DNA of 64,000 nt from Verrucomicrobiia bacterium (GTDB lineage: Bacteria; Verrucomicrobiota; Verrucomicrobiia; JADLBR01; JAIBCM01). The notes under the pieces are model-generated. The model made no database searches, had not been told where the DNA came from, and saw only the letters and a list, made by a program, of their open reading frames with translations. Both the position numbers and the translations under genes were made by a program. Location: the NCBI GenBank assembly GCA_019694135.1, contig JAIBCM010000001.1, forward strand, positions 372,001 to 436,000, given 5' to 3'. The first letter of the stretch is position 1, and each line of letters opens with the position of its first letter. Shown one piece after another: positions 7,480-17,285 of the stretch.

Positions 7480-8739
7480 TTAAAGTTGCATGAGGGCAAC
7501 AACAGGATTTTCTACGAACTCTTTTATTTTGACGAGGAATGTGACGGCTTCTTTGCCATCAACTAAGCGATGATCGTAAGAAAGCGCTAAATACATCATG
7601 GGCCGAATTTCCACATGGCCATTGACTGCGACGGGCCGCTCTTGAATGGTGTGCATGCCTAAGATGCCGCTTTGCGGAGGATTTAAAATTGGTGTGGAAA
7701 GTAGGGAACCAAACACGCCGCCATTAGTGATGGTAAAAACGCCTCCCTCCAAGTCGGGCAATGTTATTTTTCCTGATTTTGCTTTTTGGGAGTAGTCGAT
7801 TATAGCTTGTTCAATTTGAGCAAATGATAATTGATCGGCGTCTCGAATGACTGGCACAAAGAGTCCGCGCTCGGTAGAAATCGCAACGCCAATATCGTAA
7901 AAATGGTTTTGCACAATTTCGTTGTCATCGATTTGTGCGTTGATTTGCGGAACTTCTTGTAAAGCGTGGACGACTGCTTTCACAAAAAATGACATGAATC
8001 CGAGTTTCACGCCATGTTTTGCCACGAACCGGTCTTGATAGCGCTGTCGCAAGTTCATGATGTTCGACATGTCGGCTTCATTAAAAGTCGTTAAAATGGC
8101 AGCTTCTTGTTGTGCGGAAACGAGTCGTTCGGCAATTTTTTGTCGCAAGGGACTCATTGGCTTGCGTGTGGTTCTAGAAGTTTTTATGGCGCCGTTGGCA
8201 GCCTGAGATGACCCAATGGGCGCAGCGACTTTTTTACCCGTTTTTTGCTCGTCGATTGCGCGCAAAACATCTTCTTTTAAAATGCGCCCACCTTTTCCTG
8301 TGCCCTGCAGTGTTTCCGGTTTCAAACCAACTTCCGCAGCCAAATAACGAGCGGATGGGGCTAAAATTTTGGTTTCTTCACGACCAAGTGTTGAAGGAGT
8401 GGACACCGGTTTTTCTTCTGTTTTTTTCTCTTTTTCTTCGAGTTTTCTTTCTTGCGCAACAGGTTTCTTTTCAGGCGAAGTTTTTTTCTCAACTTTTTCT
8501 TCCGCTTTTTCATCGATTGTGGCAATTACTTGCCCCACTTCCACGGTCGCACCGGTTTCTGCTAAAGGTTTTAAAACACCTGCAACATCGGCATTTAATT
8601 CAAAGGTAACTTTGTCGGTTTCGATTTCGACTAAAAGCTCGCCGCTTTTGACGTAGTCGCCAGCTTTTTTATGCCATTCCCCAAGCACACCTGTGGTAAT
8701 GGATTCGCCAACCGAAGGAACTTTGACATCAATGGCCAT
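7480..8739 (-). CDS. sucB: 2-oxoglutarate dehydrogenase E2, dihydrolipoyllysine succinyltransferase
   Basis: E2 core of the 2-oxoglutarate dehydrogenase complex; transfers succinyl groups to CoA in the TCA cycle. 419 aa, normal length. The N-terminal lipoyl domain (residues 1-77) has the lipoyl-lysine motif ETDKVTFE. An Ala/Lys/Glu-rich linker (about 80-125) leads to the E1/E3-binding domain ([14 protein letters not shown]...[11 protein letters not shown]). The catalytic domain (about 190-419) ends with the active-site motif [13 protein letters not shown]. It lies 9 bp downstream of the E1 gene in the same direction. No lpd (E3) gene is in the window. Confidence 0.95.
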   Translation of the reverse strand: MAIDVKVPSVGESITTGVLGEWHKKAGDYVKSGELLVEIETDKVTFELNADVAGVLKPLAETGATVEVGQVIATIDEKAEEKVEKKTSPEKKPVAQERKLEEKEKKTEEKPVSTPSTLGREETKILAPSARYLAAEVGLKPETLQGTGKGGRILKEDVLRAIDEQKTGKKVAAPIGSSQAANGAIKTSRTTRKPMSPLRQKIAERLVSAQQEAAILTTFNEADMSNIMNLRQRYQDRFVAKHGVKLGFMSFFVKAVVHALQEVPQINAQIDDNEIVQNHFYDIGVAISTERGLFVPVIRDADQLSFAQIEQAIIDYSQKAKSGKITLPDLEGGVFTITNGGVFGSLLSTPILNPPQSGILGMHTIQERPVAVNGHVEIRPMMYLALSYDHRLVDGKEAVTFLVKIKEFVENPVVALMQL

Positions 8740-8748
8740 AACCCCAAG

Positions 8749-11655
8749 TTAGCCATGAAATGCCCGATGAATCAAGGCTTCCTGTTCCAAATCATGAATC
8801 GCGTGGGATCCGGTTGAAGGGCTAGCCGCGGGAGCGCGACCTGCATAGTCAATTTCGCGTTTGAGAAGTTTTCTTAAGCGCGGTTCGATAAAACTCCATG
8901 CCCCCATATTTTCCGGCTCTTCCTGACACCATACGATTTTTTCGATATTTTGATAGGCTGATAGCGCATCGAGGAGTTTTTGTTCGTGCAGGGGATAAAG
9001 TTGCTCCAAACGGATGAGCGCGGTGTTTTGAATCTGATGTTTCTGTCGAAAATCGGCCAGGTCAAAATAAACTTTTCCAGTGCATAAAATCACTTTCTGA
9101 ATGGTGTTGGTGGCAGGATGATCGGGATAGATTTCTTGAAATTGGCTGCTGGAAAGTTCTGCTAAAGGCGAAACGCAACGTTTATCGCGCAATAATCCTT
9201 TTGGCGTCATCAAAACGAGCGGTTTGCGAATTTTTCTTAAAGCTTGCCTGCGCAAAACATGATAGTAATTAGCCGGCGTGGAACAGTAAGCTACGATGAT
9301 GTTATCTTCCGCGCAGGCTTGCAAGAAGCGTTCCAAACGCGCGCTAGAATGTTCGGGGCCCTGGCCATGATAACCGTGCGGCAGTAAAAGCACGATGTTG
9401 GAAGTCACCCCCCATTTGGTTTCGGAACTAACAATATATTGATCAATCACCGATTGTGCGCCATTGACAAAATCGCCAAATTGCGCCTCCCACAAAACTA
9501 AAAGGTTGGGATAATCCAATGAGTAGCCAAAGTCAAAACCCAAAACTGCCGCTTCGGAAAGTGGACTGTTATAGACGCACATGGTGGCTTGGTGAGAAGT
9601 AATATTTCTCAAAGGAATGTAGCGCTCGCGAGTTTCGATATCATACAAAACGCTATGGCGCTGGCTAAAGGTGCCGCGACGACTATCCTGACCGGAAAGT
9701 CGAATGGGAATTTGTTGATCGAGCAAAGTGCCAAACGCCAGCGCTTCCGCCATGCTCCAATCCAAAGGAATTTTTCCTTCGACCATCTCGCGTCGATGCC
9801 GAAGAAAATGTTGAATTTTTGTGTTAAGCTTTAAATTTGAGGGTCCTTGAGTGATGGCTTTTCCAACGCGCTGCACAATATCTGGCGCGACTTTCGTTTC
9901 GACTGGTTCTAAAATTTGAGGACAGCTCAATGGCGGACGAATCGCGGGCGTAAAGGTTTGTGCGGTTGCGCGAGATTGATTTAAAGAAAAGTCTAAATGC
10001 TCTTCAAATTTTTTCCTAAAATCTTCGATCTCCGATTCTGTAATGTCGCCTGATTCGATTAACTGTTTTTGAAACGTTTCTCCAATCAAAGGATGTTTAC
10101 CCAAAGCGCGATATACGGTGGGTTGGGTAAAACTTGGTTCATCACCTTCATTATGCCCCAAGCGGCGATAGCAAAATAGGTCAATAACAACATCTCGCTG
10201 GAATTTTTGGCGAAATTCAAATGCCAACTCGGTCACAAAAACGGCAGCAAGCGGATCATCACCATTAACATGGAAAACCGGAATGCCTAATCCTTTCGCG
10301 TGCGAAGTGCAATAAGTGCTGGAGCGAGCATCTTGCGGTGTTGTGGTAAATCCGATTTGGTTATTCACAACAATATGAATCGTGCCCCCGGTTTTGTAAC
10401 CAGGAAGTTGTGACATGTTCAACGTTTCTGAAACAATACCTTGCCCAATAAAAGCCGCATCACCATGAATTAAAATGGGCAACACTTTGCGACGTTCTTC
10501 GATATCGTTAAGCAAACGCTGCCAGGCGCGCGCTTTTCCTTCCACAATGGGATTCACCAGTTCCAAATGGCTAGGGTTGGGCGCAAGACTGATTCCGATG
10601 CGTTGTCCCGTCGTTGTAGTTTGACTGCCTTCGTAGCCCAAATGATATTTCACGTCGCCCGAACCGGCGATGCTTTGCGGAATATAATTTTCTGCAAATT
10701 CGTTAAAGAGAAATTGATAATCTTTACCCAAAACATTCGCTAAAACATTGAGACGCCCGCGATGCGCCATCCCCATTACAATTTGAGTCACGCCTCGTTC
10801 CGGACACGCTTCCACAATCGCGTCCAACATGGGGATCAAAGTCTCACCGCCCTCAAGAGAAAACCGTTTTTGCCCAACAAATTTCGTGTGCAAATATTTT
10901 TCAAATCGTTCCGCAGAAAGTAACAAACGCAACGTTCTTTTCTTTTTTTCCGAAGCATAGTGCGCATTGAGTTTTGTGGATTCAAAACGGTCTCGCAACC
11001 AGCGGCGAATTTCGAAATTTTGAATGTGCATGTATTCCACGCCAATATTGCCGCAATAAGTTTCCCGAAGAATGGTGATAATTTCTCGCAACGTTTTTCT
11101 GCCACCATCAGCCAAGGTTCCCACATCAAACTCTTCATCTAAATCGGCCTCGGTAAAATCGAACTCTTCCAAGGCCAATTCCGGCATGTCGGTTTTGTTA
11201 AATCCGAGTGGATCCAAATTCGCAATGTAATGGCCAAGTGTGCGATAAGCGAAAATTAAATAAAAAATGCGAATCTGCTTTTGCAACTGATCTCCCGTAG
11301 CCGAAGGAGTCGAGCGGCTTGTGCGGGAAACAGTTTGTCCCTTAGCAGGTTTGGTTTGCGTGCCTAATTCAAAACCTTCAAAAAAAGAGCGCCACGAATC
11401 GTCTAGCGAGTGGGGATCATATTTCCATCGCTCATAAAGTTCTTCTAACCAAGGTCCATGATCCCGACGCGCTACGGAACCGTGCAAAGAGGGAAGAGAA
11501 TCAAGAGAAGCGGATTGCTTTCGCCCATTGGGCGATAGCGGCGGCTCATCCTTGGCCTTTAACTTTTGCATTGGCTTATTATTATAGATATCGCGTTTTT
11601 GGCTCTCCGTCAACGACTTGTCTGATTGAATAAGAAAAGTTTCTTTTGAGAACAT
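8749..11655 (-). CDS. sucA: 2-oxoglutarate dehydrogenase E1 component
   Basis: Thiamine-diphosphate-dependent E1 that decarboxylates 2-oxoglutarate. 968 aa from the first ATG, close to the family norm of about 930. Features include the E1-specific N-terminal segment (LYERWKYDPHSLDDSWRSFFEGF), GMAHRGRLNVLANVLGK, the ThDP-binding GDAAFIGQGIV...NNQIGFTT, RLGHNEGDEPSFTQP, and the C-terminal transketolase-like part (LLPHGYHGQGPEHSSARLER). The usual start is uncertain: residues 1-28 have no family counterpart and the ATG at 11571 (MQKLKAKDEPP) is an alternative. Neither start has a clear Shine-Dalgarno. It heads a two-gene unit with sucB. Confidence 0.95.
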   Translation of the reverse strand: MFSKETFLIQSDKSLTESQKRDIYNNKPMQKLKAKDEPPLSPNGRKQSASLDSLPSLHGSVARRDHGPWLEELYERWKYDPHSLDDSWRSFFEGFELGTQTKPAKGQTVSRTSRSTPSATGDQLQKQIRIFYLIFAYRTLGHYIANLDPLGFNKTDMPELALEEFDFTEADLDEEFDVGTLADGGRKTLREIITILRETYCGNIGVEYMHIQNFEIRRWLRDRFESTKLNAHYASEKKKRTLRLLLSAERFEKYLHTKFVGQKRFSLEGGETLIPMLDAIVEACPERGVTQIVMGMAHRGRLNVLANVLGKDYQFLFNEFAENYIPQSIAGSGDVKYHLGYEGSQTTTTGQRIGISLAPNPSHLELVNPIVEGKARAWQRLLNDIEERRKVLPILIHGDAAFIGQGIVSETLNMSQLPGYKTGGTIHIVVNNQIGFTTTPQDARSSTYCTSHAKGLGIPVFHVNGDDPLAAVFVTELAFEFRQKFQRDVVIDLFCYRRLGHNEGDEPSFTQPTVYRALGKHPLIGETFQKQLIESGDITESEIEDFRKKFEEHLDFSLNQSRATAQTFTPAIRPPLSCPQILEPVETKVAPDIVQRVGKAITQGPSNLKLNTKIQHFLRHRREMVEGKIPLDWSMAEALAFGTLLDQQIPIRLSGQDSRRGTFSQRHSVLYDIETRERYIPLRNITSHQATMCVYNSPLSEAAVLGFDFGYSLDYPNLLVLWEAQFGDFVNGAQSVIDQYIVSSETKWGVTSNIVLLLPHGYHGQGPEHSSARLERFLQACAEDNIIVAYCSTPANYYHVLRRQALRKIRKPLVLMTPKGLLRDKRCVSPLAELSSSQFQEIYPDHPATNTIQKVILCTGKVYFDLADFRQKHQIQNTALIRLEQLYPLHEQKLLDALSAYQNIEKIVWCQEEPENMGAWSFIEPRLRKLLKREIDYAGRAPAASPSTGSHAIHDLEQEALIHRAFHG

Positions 11656-11671
11656 CTAATGATTAGGAAAT

Positions 11672-12364
11672 CTAATGGTTAATAAGCCGCATGGATAGCT
11701 GTCGAACCAGATAATTCGCAATCTCCCAACTATCACGCAAACTTTGAAAATGGCTGCTCCAATTTTCATGATAATGCGTCGTTATGGGAACCGAACGCAC
11801 GCTAAAACCTTGCTTGATAGCTTTCCACAAAAATTCCGTTTCCATCACAAAACGGGGCGTCACCGTTTTTTCTACTTTCTCCAATATTTCCATAGGAATC
11901 AACCGCATGCCACACTGACTGTCTGGAACCCATTGGCCACAAAGAGCGCTAAGGGTTAAGCTGGATAAACGATTCGCTCCATAGCGCATCCAGGGCATGG
12001 AACCTTTGCGATTACCAATTAAAAGCGTTCCAGGCCATTTCAAGTGTTGTTCCCAAAAATTAGGAATCCAGCGCGGATCATGCTGTCCGTCGGCATCAAG
12101 GGTTATTACAGCATCGATATTTTTCCCATTCGTTTTCACCTCATCAAACAAAGCGCGCAACATCGCTCCTTTACCCCGATTTTTTTCAAATCGAATGACT
12201 CGAGCTCCTGCTTCTTTGGCACAAAAAAAAGTTTGATCGCTAGAACCATCATCACCCACCCACACTTCCGAAGTCCAAATAAGGCTTTGTTTCACGATTT
12301 CAGCAATGGAATTTTCCGCTAAATATGCCGGTATAAGAACGGCTATAGGCAAAGAGGTGTCCAT
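11672..12364 (-). CDS. Glycosyltransferase family 2
   Basis: 230 aa GT-A fold transferase. The nucleotide-binding start is VLIPAYLAENSIAEIV. GDDGSSDQT and the metal-binding DxD in TLDADGQHDP are visible, and the GAMLRALFDEV segment after EKNRGKG is typical of the dolichyl-phosphate mannose synthase/DPM1-like group. No membrane segments, so it is probably cytosolic or peripheral. It probably transfers a sugar to a lipid carrier or glycan, but donor and acceptor cannot be read. It lies between sucA and the terminator at 12385-12415, so it is likely transcribed from its own promoter. Confidence 0.85.
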   Translation of the reverse strand: MDTSLPIAVLIPAYLAENSIAEIVKQSLIWTSEVWVGDDGSSDQTFFCAKEAGARVIRFEKNRGKGAMLRALFDEVKTNGKNIDAVITLDADGQHDPRWIPNFWEQHLKWPGTLLIGNRKGSMPWMRYGANRLSSLTLSALCGQWVPDSQCGMRLIPMEILEKVEKTVTPRFVMETEFLWKAIKQGFSVRSVPITTHYHENWSSHFQSLRDSWEIANYLVRQLSMRLINH

Positions 12365-12384
12365 TTAAAAAAAATAAATAAAAA

Positions 12385-12415
12385 AACCCTATCCGGTGGG
12401 TTTCCGGACAGGGTT
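12385..12415 (-). terminator. Rho-independent terminator
   Basis: 12-bp stem (AACCCTATCCGG paired with CCGGACAGGGTT, one G-U pair) with a 7-nt loop, directly followed on the minus strand by a T-rich run (complement of 12365-12384). It lies 22 bp after the stop of the TIGR04073-like gene and just before the glycosyltransferase start. Confidence 0.85.
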
Positions 12416-12437
12416 AAAGGAGACTACCATGAAAAAA

Positions 12438-12827
12438 TTAATAAAAATTATTTTTCAAATCTGCAGGTGGTATACCGTAGCGAGGATTAATCGGCCCGTA
12501 AGGTTTTTTATAAAAAGTCGCCATTTCTGCTAAGCCATAACCCGTAGAAAAAATCGTTTTGCTTACACCTTCAGCAACACCCACTGTGTGAGCCGAAGTC
12601 AGACTATCGTATTGAACGCGGTCATAAATGGAATCAATGATATAAACACTGCTAAAAGCCACTTTGGCAACACCTAATCCAAATTTATAAGTCGGCCCTG
12701 GACGAGGCGGTGCTTGAATGTCCGCATAACCGAGAGTTAAGGTTAAAAGAAAAAGAGTTGATGCGAGCCACTTAACCATATTAAAAAGATAAGAGAAACT
12801 TATTGATTTGACAAACATTTTTTTCAT
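12438..12827 (-). CDS. Small exported TIGR04073-like (exosortase-associated) protein
   Basis: 129 aa. An N-terminal hydrophobic export signal (VKWLASTLFLLTLTLGYA) precedes a small mature region. The pattern KFGLGVAKVAFSSVY ... GVAEGVSKTIFSTGYGLAEMATFY fits the short glycine-patterned family TIGR04073, described as exosortase-system associated. The first ATG is at 12827; the internal ATG at 12779 (MVKWLAS) gives a more standard signal peptide. The gene is divergent from folB with only 24 bp between first ATGs. The assignment is by pattern, and the role is unknown even for the family. No PEP-CTERM protein or exosortase is in the window. Confidence 0.6.
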   Translation of the reverse strand: MKKMFVKSISFSYLFNMVKWLASTLFLLTLTLGYADIQAPPRPGPTYKFGLGVAKVAFSSVYIIDSIYDRVQYDSLTSAHTVGVAEGVSKTIFSTGYGLAEMATFYKKPYGPINPRYGIPPADLKNNFY

Positions 12828-12851
12828 TTATCTTCATTTTTCTTAAAAAAT

Positions 12852-13193
12852 ATGGCTTCAACCCTCACTATCACCCTGGAAGACCTGGAAATTTGGACCC
12901 ATATCGGAGTCCCAGAAGAAGAACGGGCAACACACCAAAAATTGCTTATCACCCTCAACTTTTCTATTCCCACTCCGCAAAACGATCAAATTGCCGAAAC
13001 TGTGGACTATGCATTAGTCGCTCAGACCATTCAACAATTTGCCGATAAAAACACATTTCTACTTATCGAAACCTTTGCGAACCAATTAGCTAACGAGTTG
13101 CAAAAACGTTTTCCTATTCTATCGATAACCCTAACTTTAAAAAAATTTATCCTGCCCAACTGTCGCTGGGTCGCGGTGACTTTGACGCGATAA
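12852..13193 (+). CDS. folB: Dihydroneopterin aldolase
   Basis: 113 aa, normal length. It converts 7,8-dihydroneopterin to 6-hydroxymethyl-dihydropterin in folate synthesis. Family features are the opening LEDLEIWTHIGVPEEERATHQKLLITLNF, VDYALVAQTI, the LIETFANQLANEL helix with the catalytic/substrate-binding Glu, and the C-terminal basic VTLKKF-like strand (here LTLKKFILPNC). The family is an octameric cytosolic enzyme. A TTGACA at 12808-12813 upstream may be its -35 element. Confidence 0.88.
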   Translation: MASTLTITLEDLEIWTHIGVPEEERATHQKLLITLNFSIPTPQNDQIAETVDYALVAQTIQQFADKNTFLLIETFANQLANELQKRFPILSITLTLKKFILPNCRWVAVTLTR

Positions 13194-13254
13194 TCGCCAT
13201 TCTGATAAATATCCCTTCATTGACACCACCTCTATAGAAAGTTATCTTTATTCT

Positions 13255-13599
13255 ATGACTGAAGCGCCTCTTCTTCTCACCACTGCTGCAGCGGATCAGA
13301 TTCGTTCTTTAACCAGCGAACATCCCGGAAAAGGCCTTCGCATTTATGTAGAGGCGGGCGGCTGTTCCGGTTTACAATATGGTATGGCGCTCGATGAAAA
13401 AAAACCAGAAGATCAAGTCATTGAAAAAGAAGGAAGCCAGATTTATCTCGATCCTTTTAGTTTAAAATATCTGCGCGGCGCAACAGTAGATTATATTGAT
13501 GGGCTGACTGGCGCAGGATTCAAAATTCAAAATCCCAATGCAAAACAAAGCTGCGGATGCGGCACTTCTTTTGAGGCCAATAAAGAGTCCACTCATTAA
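13255..13599 (+). CDS. Iron-sulfur cluster insertion protein, ErpA/IscA type
   Basis: 114 aa A-type Fe-S carrier. The three conserved cysteines are present: GGCSGLQYGM and the C-terminal CGCGTSF (SCGCG). The core LTTAAADQIRSL...KGLRIYVEAGG and DYIDGLTGAGFKIQNPNA is standard for HesB/IscA/ErpA. It delivers Fe-S clusters to apoproteins, plausibly including the complex I subunits encoded nearby. Which A-type paralogue it is cannot be decided. Its 3' end overlaps the 3' end of upp by 4 bp (convergent). Confidence 0.88.
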   Translation: MTEAPLLLTTAAADQIRSLTSEHPGKGLRIYVEAGGCSGLQYGMALDEKKPEDQVIEKEGSQIYLDPFSLKYLRGATVDYIDGLTGAGFKIQNPNAKQSCGCGTSFEANKESTH

Positions 13600-14246
13600 A
13601 TCGTTCCAAAATAACGATCTCCGGCATCTCCTAGCCCAGGATAAATATAACCCTTATCATTCAATCCATCATCAATCGCGGTGGTATAAATCGGAATTTC
13701 AGGATGCGCCATTTGCAATCGATTAATGCCCGGCTTGCAACTCAACAAACAAACAAAAATAATCGCCTCCGCGCCATGTTGTTTCAACTCACTTACCGCA
13801 GCCACCGAACTACTGCCCGTCGCCAACATCGGATCCAACAACAAAACCGTTGCCCCTTTCAACTCCGGCAATTTTGCATAATAATGCTGTGGCTGAAGCG
13901 TCGCCTCATTGCGATACATGCCTATGTGACCTATTTTGGCCTCTGGCAACATCCACAACATCCCATCCACCAAACCCAAACCCGCTCGCAAAATAGGCAC
14001 AATCACAATCGGCTTACCAATCGTATGCCCTTGCGCCTCCATCATCAACGGTGTTTCCACCATCACAGATTTTGTTTCCAAACTTCGCGTTACTTCAAAC
14101 AACATTAACCCCGCCAATTGTTGCAAAATCGCGCGAAACTCCATGGGGGAAGTTTCCTTATCGCGCAACTGCGTCAGCTTCACGCGAATTAAAGGATGAT
14201 CCACCAAAGTAACATTTTGTCGTTTTTGAACCAAATCTTCACTCAT
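13596..14246 (-). CDS. upp: Uracil phosphoribosyltransferase
   Basis: 216 aa, normal length; salvages uracil to UMP with PRPP. Motifs are VDHPLIRVKLTQLRD at the start, PILRAGLGLVDGM, the PRPP-binding LLLDPMLATGSSSVAAV and the uracil-binding C-terminus (IDDGLNDKGYIYPGLGDAGDRYFGT). All key segments are present. Cytosolic. It is convergent with the A-type Fe-S carrier gene and stands alone. Confidence 0.95.
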   Translation of the reverse strand: MSEDLVQKRQNVTLVDHPLIRVKLTQLRDKETSPMEFRAILQQLAGLMLFEVTRSLETKSVMVETPLMMEAQGHTIGKPIVIVPILRAGLGLVDGMLWMLPEAKIGHIGMYRNEATLQPQHYYAKLPELKGATVLLLDPMLATGSSSVAAVSELKQHGAEAIIFVCLLSCKPGINRLQMAHPEIPIYTTAIDDGLNDKGYIYPGLGDAGDRYFGTI

Positions 14247-14315
14247 GAATTAGTGATCTAACTCATAACCAGCAATACCCTTCATAGCAAGTATTTTGCG
14301 GTTCTCGAAAAAAAA

Positions 14316-15752
14316 TTAATGAGCCAAAGCTAACTGCACCGCATGCGAAAGCATGCCCGGAAAAATGCCCAACGCCAAACTCGCCAACATCAAAACATAA
14401 ATCGCCACATGACTACAAAATCCCAAACGCACAATCGGCATATCTTGCGTCGCTTTTTCGAAAAACAAACTTTTTACCAAAGCCAAATAATAATAAATCG
14501 ACACCACCGCTCCGAAAGCGCCCACGAAAACTAAAAAATGATAACCCGTTTGCCACGCCGACCAAAACACCATCCACTTCCCCCAGAAACCGGCCAAAGG
14601 CGGAATTCCTGCCAACGAAACCATTCCCACCACCAACGCCAAGGCAAACCCAAAATGGCGTTGCCCCAAACCATAAAAACAAGACAAATGCGTTCCTCCT
14701 AACGACTCGCTTAACAAACTGATCACCATAAAAATTCCCAAAGTTGCAACAGCATAAACTCCCAAATAAAATAAAACTGCCGCAGAAGGTTGAAACCCAT
14801 AAGCGATAAAGCCCATCAACAAAAATCCCGCATGACTAATACTCGAATAACCCATCAACCGCTTCACATCGTGTTGAGCCAACGCTCCCAAAGCGCCAAA
14901 CAAAATCGAAAGTGCCGCCACCCAAACCAAAACTGGCGTTAAAACAAAAACTAAACTTTCCAAAGGCCCTATTAAAAGTCGCCACAACACCACAATGCCC
15001 GCAGACTTGGAACCCACCGATAAAAAAGCCGTCACAGGCGTAGGAGCTCCTTGATAAACATCCGGAATCCACCAATGAAAAGGAACCAAGCCCACTTTAA
15101 ACGCAACGCCCACCAATAACAACAACACACCCAAACCTAAACCCAAATTCAAAGGTTGTGTATTGATAACCGAAGCAATTTGAGAAAAGCGCAGCCCTCC
15201 CGTGTTCCCAAATAAATAAACAATGCCATAAACTAAACATCCACTAGCAAGCGCGCCTAAAACTAAATATTTTACACCGGCTTCAACAGAAAAACGATTC
15301 ACGCGATAAAAACTGACTAAAATATAAAAAGTCACCGTCACCAATTCCAAGGCTACAAAAAGTGTCGCTAAATCCTGCACCGAAGCCAAAAAACCCATTC
15401 CTCCAATCGCAAACCAAGTCAAAATAAAAAATTCACTCCGCTGCGCAATCGACTTACTCTCACCCCTCCTTGCCATCAAGGCTACAAAAAAACCACAACC
15501 TAAAAATAAGCGCTTAAAGAAAATAGCCACTCCATCCCAAACATAACGGCCCTTCAAAGCCACTCCCAACCAACTCGCTGGCCAAAAAAAACTAACCGCT
15601 AAAAATAAAGCATAACCCAGGATCGTCAAAAGCCCGATTCTTTTAAAGGCAGTCGCTTCATGGGAAAAAACTTGTATTAACAACAAAAAACAGCCGAATG
15701 CCAACCAACTCACCTCTGGCACTTGCCACCACATCAGAGCGCTCGTTTCCAT
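14316..15752 (-). CDS. nuoN: NADH-quinone oxidoreductase subunit N
   Basis: Antiporter-like membrane subunit of complex I, 478 aa with about 14 membrane segments. It keeps the key charged residues of the family: Glu in VALELVTVTFYILVSFYR and Lys in GVAFKVGLVPFHWWIPDVY, followed by GAPTPVTAFLSVGSKSAG and DVKRLMGYSSISHAGF. It is the last gene of the nuoIJKLMN run. The start ATG overlaps the nuoM stop by 1 nt. Confidence 0.94.
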   Translation of the reverse strand: METSALMWWQVPEVSWLAFGCFLLLIQVFSHEATAFKRIGLLTILGYALFLAVSFFWPASWLGVALKGRYVWDGVAIFFKRLFLGCGFFVALMARRGESKSIAQRSEFFILTWFAIGGMGFLASVQDLATLFVALELVTVTFYILVSFYRVNRFSVEAGVKYLVLGALASGCLVYGIVYLFGNTGGLRFSQIASVINTQPLNLGLGLGVLLLLVGVAFKVGLVPFHWWIPDVYQGAPTPVTAFLSVGSKSAGIVVLWRLLIGPLESLVFVLTPVLVWVAALSILFGALGALAQHDVKRLMGYSSISHAGFLLMGFIAYGFQPSAAVLFYLGVYAVATLGIFMVISLLSESLGGTHLSCFYGLGQRHFGFALALVVGMVSLAGIPPLAGFWGKWMVFWSAWQTGYHFLVFVGAFGAVVSIYYYLALVKSLFFEKATQDMPIVRLGFCSHVAIYVLMLASLALGIFPGMLSHAVQLALAH

Positions 15753-17284
15753 TAAAATTCCCTCTCCTTTTTCATAGCAACCTTAAGCGCATCGATTCCG
15801 AGCCAATGAGACAAGCTGGCATTCGCTTTTTGACTCGACAATCCCGGCAGTAATCCCCAACCCAAAACACTCACTAAAAGAATCAAAACTCCAACCTTTG
15901 TAGAAATAAAAACTTCCTTCCTGACTCCTTCATGCGCAGCCGATCCAAAGAAAACTTGTTTGACCGCTCGCAACAAATAAATGGAAGAAATGACCACTCC
16001 AAATAATGCCGCAATCGTCACTAAAGGATAACGCTTCCAACTCCCGAAAAAGATTAAAATTTCTCCAGGAAAATTGGCAAGACCTGGTAACCCAATCGAC
16101 GCCAAAGCAAAAATCACAAAAGCAAAACTGAAAAAAGGGAAATACTTAGCCAAGCCGCCTAATCGATTCATATCACTTTCATTCACCTTTTCTCGCAACA
16201 CACCATTAATAGCAAACAAACCACTCACACTTAACCCATGCCCTACCATCAACAAAACAACGCCTGATAAACTCAACTGACTCGCCGCAAAAAGTCCTAA
16301 AAATAAATAACCCATATGCATCACACTTGAAAAACCCAACATTTGATCCAAACGACGTTGCGCGATCGTCACCCAGCCGATTACCAATAAATTTCCGACA
16401 ATCAAAAGAGAAACTAAATTTTCTCCAAAAACAAAATCGCGAGGCGCTAAAGGAAAAAGCGGCAAGACAATTCGTAATAAAGCATAAATTCCAAATTTTT
16501 TCAACACACCCGCATGCAACATCGCAAGCCCCGTCGGTGATGCAGCATAGGCCGGTGGCGCCCAACCATGAAAAGGAAACAGACCCACCAAAATACCAAA
16601 ACCAATTAACAACCACGCATACAATTGAACCTGCGTGCTACGGCTCAAGGGTTGATTCAAAAACCACTCACGCAAAACCACTAAATCCGTAGTGCGATGT
16701 GCTGCCGGCATTGCATTTAACAAAATCAAAAAACCAATTAAAATCGCCAAACTACCCGCCAAAAGATAAATCGTGGTTTGATAACTCACAAACACTCGCC
16801 GCGGCCCATGTCCCCACATTCCAATCAGCAAAAAAGTTGGAATCAACGCCACTTCATGAAAAACATATAAAAAGAAAAGATCCAACGAAACAAAAGCGCC
16901 CAACGCACCCAAAATCACCAACAATAAATTACCATAAAACAAACGCTCCCGCTCCACTCGAGGCGGTGTTACCAACACCGCAGCCAGCGCCACCACCACA
17001 GTCAATATCACCAAAGGAAAACTAATGCCATCCACCCCGACTTTAAAACTGACTTCACCTAACCCCGGCAAATTTCCCCAGGGAATCGATTGTTCCCACA
17101 AAAAATGATTCGATAAACCTTCAAAAGAATGTGCTTTAAAAAATTCCTGCAATCCACTGACCGCCACCACTAAAACATTTGCCACACACACCAACAAAGT
17201 CGTCAAACGCGCTGGAGCACGAAAAATAATAGCAACCAAACCAAGAATCGGCAGCACTAACAAAAGAAACAAGGGAGAAATCAT
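15752..17284 (-). CDS. nuoM: NADH-quinone oxidoreductase subunit M
   Basis: Antiporter-like subunit of complex I, 510 aa, about 14 membrane segments. The TM5 Glu is present (YVFHEVALIPTFLLIGMWG), as are GVDGISFPLVIL and RLDQMLGFSSVMHMGY. The usual TM7 motif with VKTPxxPFHTWLP is changed here to LVGLFPFHGWAPPAYAASP, so the canonical lysine is absent at that position, while the following LHAGVLKKFGIYALLR is kept. This variant spacing is noted as unusual. The gene sits 1 bp after the nuoL stop. Confidence 0.92.
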   Translation of the reverse strand: MISPLFLLLVLPILGLVAIIFRAPARLTTLLVCVANVLVVAVSGLQEFFKAHSFEGLSNHFLWEQSIPWGNLPGLGEVSFKVGVDGISFPLVILTVVVALAAVLVTPPRVERERLFYGNLLLVILGALGAFVSLDLFFLYVFHEVALIPTFLLIGMWGHGPRRVFVSYQTTIYLLAGSLAILIGFLILLNAMPAAHRTTDLVVLREWFLNQPLSRSTQVQLYAWLLIGFGILVGLFPFHGWAPPAYAASPTGLAMLHAGVLKKFGIYALLRIVLPLFPLAPRDFVFGENLVSLLIVGNLLVIGWVTIAQRRLDQMLGFSSVMHMGYLFLGLFAASQLSLSGVVLLMVGHGLSVSGLFAINGVLREKVNESDMNRLGGLAKYFPFFSFAFVIFALASIGLPGLANFPGEILIFFGSWKRYPLVTIAALFGVVISSIYLLRAVKQVFFGSAAHEGVRKEVFISTKVGVLILLVSVLGWGLLPGLSSQKANASLSHWLGIDALKVAMKKEREF

Positions 17285-17285
17285 A

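Noticed and set aside
12430-12534. Short + strand frame with a good ribosome site (AAAGGAG, MKKLIKIIF start)
   Set aside because: It lies antisense to the TIGR04073-like gene, the product has no plausible features beyond one basic hydrophobic start, and the ribosome-site-like sequence overlaps the downstream arm of the minus-strand terminator.
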